A DNA stretch of 64,000 nt from Collinsella sp. (lineage in GTDB: Bacteria; Actinomycetota; Coriobacteriia; Coriobacteriales; Coriobacteriaceae), in assembly GCA_031292915.1 (NCBI GenBank), contig JAUMSH010000023.1:62001-126000 (forward strand), in the 5' to 3' direction. The notes beneath the pieces were generated by a model. The model was not told the DNA's origin and did not search any database. It was given only the letters and a program-made list of their open reading frames with translations. Both the position numbers and the translations under genes were made by a program. How positions within the stretch are numbered: position 1 is the first letter of the stretch; the number at the start of each line of letters is the position of its first letter. Below are positions 35,033 through 42,795 of the stretch, one piece after another.

Positions 35033-35461
35033 ATGGTGACGCTCGAGACATTGAGCTATCTATCGACTGCTCCGGACCAGTTCATCGATATTACCGAAGA
35101 CGTGCACGCTGCCATCGAACGCAGCTCGGTGACCAATGGCTTGGCAGCGATTATTTTGTCGCATACGACCTGTGGAATCGTGGTAAACGAGGGGCTGCCC
35201 TGCGTGGAGACGGATCTTATGGAGACGCTTGATCGCATCGCCCCACTCGATGCCCCCTATGCGCATGCACACTTCCTGCCGAGCTATGGAGCCACCGGCA
35301 ACAACTCCTGTGGGCATATCAAGAGCATGATTTGTGGAAACAGTTGCTTCTTTCCCGTCCAAGATGGCCACATCGTGTGCGGAAGTGCCCAGAACATCTA
35401 TCTTGCGGAGTTTGACGGTCCGCAGAAGCGAAAAGTGTACGTCGAGGTGCTGGGGGAGTAA
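35033..35461 (+). CDS. YjbQ family protein (UPF0047)
   Basis: 142 aa starting two nt after the previous stop, with GGGGATGAG as RBS within the upstream gene. Family pattern: S-H-T-T-C-G-I-V-V-N-E at residues about 44-54, a His-rich H-A-H-F-L-P-S-Y-G, G-H-I-K-S-M-I and Q-N-I-Y-L-A-E-F-D-G-P near the end. E. coli YjbQ has a weak thiamine-phosphate synthase activity, but the natural role of UPF0047 is unresolved. The conserved His cluster suggests metal binding. Its place in a catabolic operon beside an amidohydrolase is a useful clue to an unassigned reaction. Confidence 0.87.
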   Translation: MVTLETLSYLSTAPDQFIDITEDVHAAIERSSVTNGLAAIILSHTTCGIVVNEGLPCVETDLMETLDRIAPLDAPYAHAHFLPSYGATGNNSCGHIKSMICGNSCFFPVQDGHIVCGSAQNIYLAEFDGPQKRKVYVEVLGE

Positions 35462-35494
35462 CGTCCCTGCAATAACTCTATGAAGGAGCACGTT

Positions 35495-36304
35495 ATGTCG
35501 TTTCTAACCTCGATGTTCAAGACCGAAAAGCCGGTTATCGGAATGCTGCACCTGCGTCCTCTGCCGGGCGATCCACTGTATTACCCGGGCGGAAGCGTGT
35601 CGCAGGTCGTGGAAGCCGCCAAGCGCGATCTCGAGGCGTTGCAGCAGGGCGGTGTCGATGGCATTTTGATTACCAATGAGCTCTCGATGCCCTATGAGCA
35701 GCACGTTTCTCCCTCAACCCTTGCATCGATGGGCTATGTAATCGGGGCTCTATCCCATGATCTGTCGACCCCTTGGGGGGCCGAGGCTATTTACGACGGT
35801 GATGCCACAATCGAGCTGTGCGCTGCTGTCGATGCGCAGTTCACGCGCTGCAATTTTTGCGGTGCCTGGGCCGGTGATCTCGGGCTGATCAACCGAGATT
35901 TCGCTCACACCATGCGTCGCAAGGCGGCGCTGCGCTTGGACGACCTCAAGCTTTTTCACTTCATCACGAGCGAGGGGGAGGTTTATCTCAACGACCGCAC
36001 GACTGCGGACATTGCCGATTCACTTCTCTTTAATTGCCTTCCGGATGCAATGGTCATCGGCGGTTCGGCTGCCGGTCGTGGCGCTTCGGGCGAGCTTGCC
36101 GATGAAGTCCGCGAGCGTGTTGGCGAAGTACCCGTGGTATGTGGCACCGGTTGTCGCGAAAATACCGTGGCTGACGTATTTGCTCACTACGATGGCGCGT
36201 TTGTCGGCACCTGCTTAAAGCGCGACGGAAAGCTGGATGCCCCGGTTGATGTTGAGCGGGTAGCTCGTTTTATGGCTGCCGCTCGTACGGCGCGAGGGGA
36301 GTAG
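35495..36304 (+). CDS. BtpA/SgcQ family protein
   Basis: 269 aa from ATG 35495 with AAGGAG 6 nt upstream. The start K-P-V-I-G-M-L-H-L-R-P-L-P-G-D-P is characteristic, followed by G-V-D-G-I-L-I-T-N-E, C-N-F-C-G-A-W, D-A-M-V-I-G-G-S-A-A-G and V-F-V-G-T-C-L-K-R-D-G. This is a TIM-barrel family named for the cyanobacterial photosystem I protein BtpA and for SgcQ of the E. coli sgc sugar locus. No reaction is firmly assigned to it. A sugar-phosphate lyase or isomerase step is inferred from the operon context. Confidence 0.85.
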   Translation: MSFLTSMFKTEKPVIGMLHLRPLPGDPLYYPGGSVSQVVEAAKRDLEALQQGGVDGILITNELSMPYEQHVSPSTLASMGYVIGALSHDLSTPWGAEAIYDGDATIELCAAVDAQFTRCNFCGAWAGDLGLINRDFAHTMRRKAALRLDDLKLFHFITSEGEVYLNDRTTADIADSLLFNCLPDAMVIGGSAAGRGASGELADEVRERVGEVPVVCGTGCRENTVADVFAHYDGAFVGTCLKRDGKLDAPVDVERVARFMAAARTARGE

Positions 36305-36310
36305 GCACCT

Positions 36311-37828
36311 ATGGCGCTCTATCTGGGTATTGATATTGGGACAAGCGCCTCTAAAGGCGTTTTAATCGATGATCGATGCAACATCGTTTGCCAAGCCTCT
36401 TGTGGACACGAGACGGACAACCCGTGTGATGGATGGTACCAGCATGATGCGGAGGCAGTTTGGTGGGGCGATTTTTGCCGCTTGTCGCGCGAGCTGGTGG
36501 CGCGATCGGGGGTTAACGCGGCACAGATCGGATGCGTGGGCCTTTCCGCATTGGGTTGCGACTGTGTGCCGGTCGATACCGAGTGCAACGCGCTGGCGCC
36601 CGCGATTTTGTATGGAGTCGATGCACGTTCGAAGCCGCAGATTGACGAGCTTCTTTCCGAATATGGGTCAGACCGCGCACGCGAGCTTTTCGGGCACGAT
36701 CCCTGTTCGTCAGATATTGCTCCCAAGATCTTGTGGTTTAAGGAGAATATGCCCGAGGTGCACGAACGTGCCGCGAAGTTTCTGACGGCGTCGTCGTTTC
36801 TATGCGCAAAGTTGACGGGGCGTTTTACGGTGGACCGTTATTTGGCGGAGGATTTTCTTCCCCTATACGACCGCTTCACTTGGAAGGTTGATGCTCGGGA
36901 ATGTGCTCGTTTCTGCCGGCCTGACCAGATGGCGGAGGTAATGTCGGCTACCGATATTGCCGGGGTGATTACGCAGCGTGCGGCTGAGGCGACGGGGCTC
37001 GCGGCAGGGACACCTGTCTTAGTGGGAACGGGCGATTCTGGTGCCGAGGCCATTTCGACGGGTGTATTCCGTCCCGGCGATATGATGGTTCAGTTGGGGA
37101 GTACGGCGTATTTCATCTACCTAGCTGATCATATGATCGATGATGCCCGCCTGTGGCCGGGGACGTTTATCATTCCCGGAACTTACGGGATCTGCGCGGG
37201 GACCAATACGGCGGGCGCACTCACATCGTGGCTGCGCCAAGAGCTGTATCGCGACGCCGTAGAGGCCGAGGACCACGGTGGCCCCGATGCATATTCGGTT
37301 ATGGCGCATGATGCCGCCGACGTGGCGCCGGGTGCCGATGGGCTCCTGTGTCTGCCGTACTTTGCGGGGGAGCGTACTCCGCTCAATGATCCCGCGGCGC
37401 GTGGCGTCTTCTTTGGCCTGACCGGAAGGCATACGCGAGCCCATATGGTTCGCGCCGCCTTGGAAGGCGTCGCGTATACCGTTGCATCCCATGTCGACAT
37501 TATCGAGCGAGAGCATGGTCTGCCAATTGGACGCATTATGCTTGTCGGAGGTGGAACCAAGAATCCAGTTTGGATGCAGGCTATCGCCGACGTATGCGGG
37601 CGCGAGGTCTCGGTTGCCAAGGTTACGGTGGGCGCATGCTTCGGTGATGCCATCATGGCAGCTCTCGCAGGCGGCGCCTATGCATCATGGGATGAACTCG
37701 CCCGAGTCCTTGGCGTTGCGCAAACAATCGAGCCCGATATGGCTGCCCACGAGTTATATGCGTCGCGTCGTCATATCTTTGACGAATTGTATGCACGCAA
37801 CCGGGATCTCACGCACGAATTGGTGTAA
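36311..37828 (+). CDS. FGGY-family carbohydrate kinase (xylulokinase-like)
   Basis: 505 aa, ATG 36311 six nt after the BtpA stop, with AGGGGAG upstream. The FGGY fold shows L-G-I-D-I-G-T-S-A-S-K-G-V for ATP/phosphate binding at the start, G-T-G-D-S-G-A-E-A with the catalytic Asp mid-way, P-Y-F-A-G-E-R-T-P and the C-terminal G-G-G-T-K-N-P-V-W signature. Xylulokinase-like members phosphorylate ketoses. It ends the operon and has a terminator. Together with the two PfkB kinases it makes three sugar kinases in one operon, which implies more than one phosphorylatable intermediate. Confidence 0.9.
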   Translation: MALYLGIDIGTSASKGVLIDDRCNIVCQASCGHETDNPCDGWYQHDAEAVWWGDFCRLSRELVARSGVNAAQIGCVGLSALGCDCVPVDTECNALAPAILYGVDARSKPQIDELLSEYGSDRARELFGHDPCSSDIAPKILWFKENMPEVHERAAKFLTASSFLCAKLTGRFTVDRYLAEDFLPLYDRFTWKVDARECARFCRPDQMAEVMSATDIAGVITQRAAEATGLAAGTPVLVGTGDSGAEAISTGVFRPGDMMVQLGSTAYFIYLADHMIDDARLWPGTFIIPGTYGICAGTNTAGALTSWLRQELYRDAVEAEDHGGPDAYSVMAHDAADVAPGADGLLCLPYFAGERTPLNDPAARGVFFGLTGRHTRAHMVRAALEGVAYTVASHVDIIEREHGLPIGRIMLVGGGTKNPVWMQAIADVCGREVSVAKVTVGACFGDAIMAALAGGAYASWDELARVLGVAQTIEPDMAAHELYASRRHIFDELYARNRDLTHELV

Positions 37829-37846
37829 TGCTGCCGAATTGTACTG

Positions 37847-37895
37847 CCTACCAATAGGGACTGCGTTGTGCGATTCGCATGTCCCTTGGCATTTT
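37847..37895 (+). terminator. Terminator at the end of the frl-like operon
   Basis: AGGGAC-TGCG pairs with CGCA-TGTCCCT (one bulge), extended by TGCC/GGCA on the outside, with ATTTTTG after it. It is imperfect but well placed and adjacent to the converging tatD-family gene. Confidence 0.65.
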
Positions 37896-37907
37896 TGCCC
37901 ACAGGGG

Positions 37908-38690
37908 TTAGTGAAGGTCAAAAACAGAGTGCGCATTTGCTAAAACTACCGACTCGATGCGCTTTGCGTCACAGTTTTTGAGTGAGGCAATGCTCATCGA
38001 GGTCCTTGCGAGCGATCCGATGAGCGACTGCGCGCTTGTTTCTGTGTTTGCCTCCGCCGGCGCATCGGTTTCGAGCAGTAAACGATCGAGTGGAATCTGT
38101 CGTGCGTATTCGCGTCCTCGTTTAGACGCGAGCATGCGTTCGTTGACGGAAAAATAGCAGCCTGCATCGCGCGCGCGGACAAGCTCGTCCGAAGTACCGC
38201 TAAACCAGTGGAAGATGATAGCGGGGGAGTCGGAGTTTGGGATGAGTAGTCCATGCGATTCGAGGACGTCCAGTACGGCTCCTGCCGAACGAACGGCATG
38301 AATTGATATCACGCGTCCGGTAAGAGGATGCTGCACGAGCGTATCGCAGAGCCGGTCAAGTGCCTGTATTTGCAGCGGCTCGCTTCCGGCAAAACGAGTG
38401 GAAAAGTCGAGTCCCACCTCGCCGATGTAGCGCCCTTGGGCTGCAACTTCGCAAAGCAGATTGACTTCGGCAGGACCGCAGCGGCCGTCGGCGAGCCACC
38501 AGGGATGGAGGCCGACGCCCGCGATAATGTTTGGGTAACGGCTGGCCCGCTTTTTTGCTGCCTCGAAGTCGCATGGGTCGACCCCGCAATCAAAGACCCC
38601 CAGCCCTATAGCCGCAGTTTCGTCAGCAACGGCATTCGGGTAAGTCATCAAATCAAGATGGCAGTGTGCGTCAAATAACCGGGGCTCCAT
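37908..38690 (-). CDS. TatD-family metal-dependent hydrolase
   Basis: 260 aa from ATG 38690. Family motifs: F-D-A-H-C-H-L-D (metal His pair) at residues about 6-13, V-G-L-H-P-W-W, I-G-E-V-G-L-D-F-S (bridging Glu), I-S-I-H-A-V, I-F-H-W-F-S-G and L-L-L-E-T-D-A-P (final Asp). TatD proteins are metal-dependent nucleases. This version is divergent in the middle (H-A-V-R-S-A-G in place of H-x-R-x-A). It follows tcdA at 14 nt and is probably cotranscribed. Confidence 0.87.
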   Translation of the reverse strand: MEPRLFDAHCHLDLMTYPNAVADETAAIGLGVFDCGVDPCDFEAAKKRASRYPNIIAGVGLHPWWLADGRCGPAEVNLLCEVAAQGRYIGEVGLDFSTRFAGSEPLQIQALDRLCDTLVQHPLTGRVISIHAVRSAGAVLDVLESHGLLIPNSDSPAIIFHWFSGTSDELVRARDAGCYFSVNERMLASKRGREYARQIPLDRLLLETDAPAEANTETSAQSLIGSLARTSMSIASLKNCDAKRIESVVLANAHSVFDLH

Positions 38691-38704
38691 CTCGGTGCGC
38701 TCCG

Positions 38705-39502
38705 CTAGTCCAGACGTTGGCCATCGGGGCGTACGCGCTCAGTGCCGCGGCCGCTGATCTGGCGGATAACCTCGCCGGCAATCATCTGGCCCATGATGGG
38801 CGGCATAAAGCTGGCGGTTCCCAGCTCGGTGCGCTCGTGGATGTTGGAAGGTTCGCGGGGCTGTGTCTTAACCGATTCCTCGCAGCTAAACAGTACATGC
38901 AGGCTCTTGATTCCGCGCTTCTTGCATTCTTTGCGCATGATGCGGCTCATGGGGTCACGTACCGTATCGAAAATGTCGGCAAAGCGGAGGCACTCGGGAT
39001 GGAGCTTGTTGGCCCCGCCCATGGAGCTAACCAAACGAATGTCGTGGTCCTGAGCATATTTGGCAATGGTGAGCTTGGCCGAGATGGTGTCGATGGCGTC
39101 GACGACGTAGTCGAGCTTGCCGTCCGTCTGCTCCAAAACGCTCGCGAAGAAATCATCGATGTTGTCGCTCAGCAGGTATTCGGTGCGCTTGATGACGGTA
39201 GCGGTAGGGTTGATGTCGTGAATCATAGCCTCCATGACGTCGACTTTGCGCTTGCCGACGGTGCTGTGAAAGGCGATGGCCTGGCGATTGATATTGCTGG
39301 GCGCGATGATGTCCTTATCCAGAATGATGAAATGACCGATGCCGCCGCGGGCGAGTGCCTCGCAGCAGTTGGAGCCCACGCCTCCGCAGCCGAGCACCAG
39401 CACCGTAGCATCGGCGAGCTTATCGAGTGCCTCGCGGCCCATGATGATCTCGAGCTTGGTGTCGCGTGTCTCGTTGGCGGCTGCGGCAGCGGTTTCGGTC
39501 AT
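38705..39502 (-). CDS. tcdA: tRNA threonylcarbamoyladenosine dehydratase (TcdA, ThiF/HesA family)
   Basis: 265 aa. ATG 39502 is chosen because GGAGG is 6 nt upstream, whereas it touches the ATG at 39508. The E1-like ATP-binding motif is V-L-V-L-G-C-G-G-V-G-S-N (residues about 33-44), then N-I-N-R-Q, K-V-D-V-M and D-Y-V-V-D-A-I-D-T. The signature S-S-M-G-G-A-N-K matches TcdA/YgdL, which cyclises t6A to ct6A at position 37 of ANN-decoding tRNAs. It lies upstream of the TatD-family gene in a two-gene unit. Confidence 0.88.
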   Translation of the reverse strand: MTETAAAAANETRDTKLEIIMGREALDKLADATVLVLGCGGVGSNCCEALARGGIGHFIILDKDIIAPSNINRQAIAFHSTVGKRKVDVMEAMIHDINPTATVIKRTEYLLSDNIDDFFASVLEQTDGKLDYVVDAIDTISAKLTIAKYAQDHDIRLVSSMGGANKLHPECLRFADIFDTVRDPMSRIMRKECKKRGIKSLHVLFSCEESVKTQPREPSNIHERTELGTASFMPPIMGQMIAGEVIRQISGRGTERVRPDGQRLD

Positions 39503-39609
39503 AGACATCCTCCGATGGGGAAGCGAATCGTGTTTTAGCTATTGCCATTATAGGTAATCGCCCATAGGTTGCGACGGCGCTTACTTTGATGTGGTTTGAA
39601 GCATTGAGA

Positions 39610-39644
39610 TTAGATAGTTAGACAAACATCTAAATATCGAGTAT
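39610..39644 (+). promoter_or_regulatory. Promoter with overlapping inverted repeat for the arsR-sdpI pair
   Basis: TTAGAT (39610-39615) and ATCTAA (39628-39633) form an inverted repeat that overlaps a TTAGAC / TATAGT promoter with an 18-bp spacer. Autoregulation by the ArsR protein is inferred. Confidence 0.5.
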
Positions 39645-39681
39645 AGTGTGCACGTCATGAGAGATGATGAGAGGAGGTCTT

Positions 39682-39960
39682 ATGCCGGGAGAGGGTTTTA
39701 AGGCGCTTGCCGATCCAACGCGACGGCGCATTTTGGAGTTGCTGCGCGAGGGCAATTGCACGGCGGGGGAGCTTGCCGAGCATTTCGATATCAGTAAGCC
39801 GTCGCTGAGCCATCACTTGGCGACGCTCAAAAACGCCGGGTTGGTGACCGACGAGCGCCATGGCCAAAACATCGTATACAGCTTAAACACCACCGTCATG
39901 CAGGATTTGATTGGCTGGTTTATGGGCTTTACAAACACGGAAGGTGATAAGGATGAATAA
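39682..39960 (+). CDS. ArsR-family repressor (SdpR-like autorepressor)
   Basis: 92 aa from ATG 39682 with GAGGAGG upstream. The winged HTH reads F-K-A-L-A-D-P-T-R-R-R-I-L-E-L-L, then G-E-L-A-E-H-F-D-I-S-K-P-S-L-S-H-H-L-A-T-L (recognition helix), then G-Q-N-I-V-Y-S-L-N. It lacks the Cys metal site of ArsR/SmtB sensors, as in SdpR, where a membrane partner (SdpI) titrates the repressor. Its stop overlaps the start of the SdpI gene by 8 bp (ATGAATAA), so the two are translationally coupled. Confidence 0.9.
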   Translation: MPGEGFKALADPTRRRILELLREGNCTAGELAEHFDISKPSLSHHLATLKNAGLVTDERHGQNIVYSLNTTVMQDLIGWFMGFTNTEGDKDE

Positions 39961-40657
39961 CGAAAACAAGGGCATTCACCCCACGGGGGTATCGTCGCGC
40001 GTGTGGATTGCGCTGGTCGCTCTGTGCGTCGCCAATGTCGTAGCGCACCTCATGGTGATGCCGAGCTTGCCTGCGCAGATTCCCACGCACTGGGGCGCGA
40101 ACGGCGCCGTCGACGGTTGGGGTCCTAGCTGGATGGCCTCCGCGCTCGGCGTGCTGCCTCTGGCGCTTCTCGCAATATTCTGCGTGGTGCCGCGCATCGA
40201 CCCCAAAGGTGAGGCATATCGAACCTCGGGCAAGTTCTACCAGGGCTTCGTAATCGCCTTCACCTTGTTCATGTGCGCCATAAGCTGGCTGGGAGAGCTT
40301 ACGGTCTGGGGCGTGGTGCCGGCGGTCGGTTCGGTTAACGTGCTGATTTCCGGTGTTGTCGGTTTGCTGTTCATCGGCGTAGGCAACTACTTGCCGCGTG
40401 TGAAGCAGAACTATACGCTCGGTATCAAGACACCTTGGGCGCTTGCCGATCCCGAGAACTGGCGCCGTACGCAGCGTTTTGGCGGTGCCTGCTTTATGGT
40501 GCTGGGTATTGGCCTGATTGTGATGGGCGTGGCAGGCAGCGTGCTTTCGAGTGAAGTCGTCGCCGCGGTGATTGCGGCTCTGGCGTTTGGCTCGGTTGGA
40601 GCCGTTTACGTCTACTCGTATCTGTTGTGGCGCAAATCGCAGCGAGCCGCTCGTTAA
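39953..40657 (+). CDS. SdpI-family membrane protein
   Basis: 234 aa from ATG 39953, with AAGG upstream inside the repressor gene. There are six hydrophobic segments. The N-terminal part is DUF1648-like (L-P-A-Q-I-P-T-H-W-G-A-N-G-A-V-D-G-W), and the C-terminal part has the SdpI motif N-Y-L-P-R-V-K-Q-N-Y-T-L-G-I-K-T-P-W-A-L. In Bacillus subtilis SdpI gives immunity to the SdpC toxin and sequesters SdpR. No SdpC-like toxin is seen here, so it may serve as a sensor or as defence against foreign toxins. Confidence 0.9.
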   Translation: MNNENKGIHPTGVSSRVWIALVALCVANVVAHLMVMPSLPAQIPTHWGANGAVDGWGPSWMASALGVLPLALLAIFCVVPRIDPKGEAYRTSGKFYQGFVIAFTLFMCAISWLGELTVWGVVPAVGSVNVLISGVVGLLFIGVGNYLPRVKQNYTLGIKTPWALADPENWRRTQRFGGACFMVLGIGLIVMGVAGSVLSSEVVAAVIAALAFGSVGAVYVYSYLLWRKSQRAAR

Positions 40658-40724
40658 GGTTGCGGAAAACTAGCGTACGCAGTTCATAGTATGTTCCGGG
40701 GGACTTTTCCCAGGTAGTATTAGG

Positions 40725-40751
40725 GGGGTGTGGGCAACCATGCCCCTTTTT
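40725..40751 (+). terminator. Terminator after the SdpI gene
   Basis: GGGGTGTGG pairs with CCATGCCCC (two G-U) around the GNRA tetraloop GCAA, followed by TTTTT. Confidence 0.88.
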
Positions 40752-40769
40752 ATTAGAACGCGCGAACTG

Positions 40770-40797
40770 CCTCTCCGCTTTTTCCAAAACGGAGAGG
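40770..40797 (+). promoter_or_regulatory. Hairpin in the ettA leader
   Basis: CCTCTCCG pairs with CGGAGAGG around a 12-nt loop, 25 nt before the ettA RBS. It lacks a T-tract. Leader structures often control ABC-F genes, but no leader peptide is evident here. Confidence 0.4.
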
Positions 40798-40835
40798 GGG
40801 AGAAGATTTCCGCAGCTAGATAAGGAGAAATGACT

Positions 40836-42515
40836 GTGGCGGAGTTCATTTATCAGATGTATCAGGCTCGCAAGGCCCATGGCGACAAGGTAATCCTTGA
40901 CGACGTGACCCTGAGCTTCTACCCCGGTGCCAAGATCGGCGTCGTGGGCCCCAACGGCATGGGCAAGTCGACCCTGCTCAAGATCATGGCCGGCATCGAG
41001 GAGGTCTCCAACGGCGATGCCAGGCTCACCCCCGGCTACACCGTGGGCATCCTGCAGCAGGAGCCGCCACTCGACGGCGACAAGACCGTCATCGAGAACG
41101 TGCGCATGGCGTTTGGCGATATGATCGCCAAGGTCGATCGCTTCAATAAGATCGGCGAGGAGATGTGCGACCCGGATTGCGACATGGACGCCCTCATGGC
41201 CGAGATGGGAAAGCTCCAGGACGAAATCGATGCCGCCGACGGCTGGGATATCGATTCCAAGCTCGGTCAGGCCATGGACGCCCTGCAGCTGCCCGATTCT
41301 GACATGCCGGTCAACGTGCTTTCCGGCGGCGAGCGCCGCCGCGTGGCCCTGTGCAAGCTGCTGCTCGAAGCTCCCGACCTGCTGCTACTCGACGAGCCCA
41401 CGAACCACTTGGACGCCGAGTCGATCCTGTGGCTCGAGCACTTCCTGCACAACTACCAGGGTGCCGTTCTGGCCGTCACGCACGATCGCTACTTCCTGGA
41501 TAACGTTGCCGAGTGGATCTGCGAGGTCGACCGCGGTCACCTTTATCCCTACAAGGGCAACTACTCCACGTATCTGGAGACCAAGGCCGCCCGTATCGAG
41601 GCGCAGGGCAACCGCGACGCCAAGCTCGCCAAGCGCATGGAGGCCGAGCTCGAGTGGGTGCGCAGCTCGCCCAAGGCCCGTCAGGCCAAGAACAAGGCCC
41701 GTCTGGCTCGCTACGAGGAGATGGAGGCCGAGGCCCGCGCAAGCCAGAAACTCGACTGGACCGACATCCGCATCCCTGTGGGCCCGCGTCTGGGCAACAA
41801 GGTGCTTGAGGCCCATCACCTGCACAAGGAGTTCGACGGCCGCGTGCTCATCGATGACCTTTCGTTCACCCTGCCGCGCAACGGCATCGTGGGCGTCATC
41901 GGCCCCAACGGTGTCGGTAAGACCACGCTGTTCAAGACGATTGTGGGCCTGGAGCCGCTGACTTCGGGCTCGCTCGAGGTGGGCGAGACCGTCAAGATCT
42001 CTTACGTCGACCAGAACCGTTCCGGCATCGACCCCGACAAGAACCTGTGGGAGGTCGTCTCGGATGGCCTGGACCACATGATGGTCGGCGAGACCGAGGT
42101 TCCGAGCCGCGCGTACGTGGCGAGCTTTGGCTTTAAAGGCCAGGACCAGCAGAAGCGCGCCGGCGTACTCTCCGGTGGTGAGCGCAATCGTCTGAACCTG
42201 GCGCTCACGCTCAAGCAGGGCGGCAACCTGCTGCTCCTCGACGAGCCCACGAACGACCTCGACGTCGAGACGCTGTCCTCGCTCGAAGCGGCGCTGCTCG
42301 AGTTCCCGGGCTGCTCGGTGGTCATTAGCCACGACCGCATGTTCCTGGACCGCGTCGCCACGCACATTCTGGCGTGGGAGGGCACCGACGAGAATCCGGG
42401 CAACTGGTATTGGTTCGAGGGCAACTTTGAGGCCTATCAAGCCAACCGTATCGAGCGCCTGGGCGAGGACGCAGCCCAGCCGCATCGTATCCACCGCAAG
42501 CTGACGCGCGACTAG
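40836..42515 (+). CDS. ettA: Energy-dependent translational throttle protein EttA (ABC-F)
   Basis: 559 aa. GTG 40836 is preferred over ATG 40830: AAGGAG is 8 nt from the former and only 2-3 from the latter, and M-A-E-F-I-Y-Q-M is the standard EttA start. It has two ABC domains: GPNGMGKST, LSGGERRR and L-L-L-L-D-E-P-T-N-H-L-D in the first; GPNGVGKTT, LSGGERNR and L-L-L-L-D-E-P-T-N-D-L-D in the second. The P-site-tRNA-interacting linker (Q-A-K-N-K-A-R-L-A-R-Y) joins them. There is no membrane domain. EttA binds the ribosome E site and couples translation to ATP level. It is monocistronic. Confidence 0.95.
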   Translation: MAEFIYQMYQARKAHGDKVILDDVTLSFYPGAKIGVVGPNGMGKSTLLKIMAGIEEVSNGDARLTPGYTVGILQQEPPLDGDKTVIENVRMAFGDMIAKVDRFNKIGEEMCDPDCDMDALMAEMGKLQDEIDAADGWDIDSKLGQAMDALQLPDSDMPVNVLSGGERRRVALCKLLLEAPDLLLLDEPTNHLDAESILWLEHFLHNYQGAVLAVTHDRYFLDNVAEWICEVDRGHLYPYKGNYSTYLETKAARIEAQGNRDAKLAKRMEAELEWVRSSPKARQAKNKARLARYEEMEAEARASQKLDWTDIRIPVGPRLGNKVLEAHHLHKEFDGRVLIDDLSFTLPRNGIVGVIGPNGVGKTTLFKTIVGLEPLTSGSLEVGETVKISYVDQNRSGIDPDKNLWEVVSDGLDHMMVGETEVPSRAYVASFGFKGQDQQKRAGVLSGGERNRLNLALTLKQGGNLLLLDEPTNDLDVETLSSLEAALLEFPGCSVVISHDRMFLDRVATHILAWEGTDENPGNWYWFEGNFEAYQANRIERLGEDAAQPHRIHRKLTRD

Positions 42516-42524
42516 TAGCAAGTA

Positions 42525-42555
42525 GAAAGGCCGCCACCAAGGGCGGCCTTTCTTG
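42525..42555 (+). terminator. Terminator of ettA
   Basis: GAAAGGCCGCC pairs with GGCGGCCTTTC around ACCAAG, followed by TTGT. Confidence 0.92.
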
Positions 42556-42590
42556 TAGCGATTGCACTGCAGCTATGCCCTGGCTGCTGG

Positions 42591-42607
42591 TTTGATTCAT
42601 AATCAAA
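42591..42607. promoter_or_regulatory. Inverted repeat at the start of an AT-rich segment
   Basis: TTTGATT-CAT-AATCAAA is a perfect 7-bp inverted repeat. It opens a 200-bp AT-rich, gene-free leader before the peptidase-like gene and could be an operator or the boundary of imported DNA. Confidence 0.35.
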
Positions 42608-42795
42608 GTCATCTCTTTGGGATTAAAGCCCGTTTTTGCTATGAGTGATTTTCTAATTCCGTTTAAAACGTAAAGACGCATTGGGTTGCAAGGACATAAG
42701 CAAATCGAATTGAAATATAACCAGTGCTGTAACGTTAAAAAAAAGATTATAGAATAGGAGTACCTTATAAGTCGCTTCTCTAGAAAGAAGAACAT

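Noticed and set aside
39953..40657. A Sdp-type toxin-immunity locus
   Set aside because: Regulator and SdpI-like protein are present, but no SdpC toxin or SdpA/SdpB maturation genes lie nearby.
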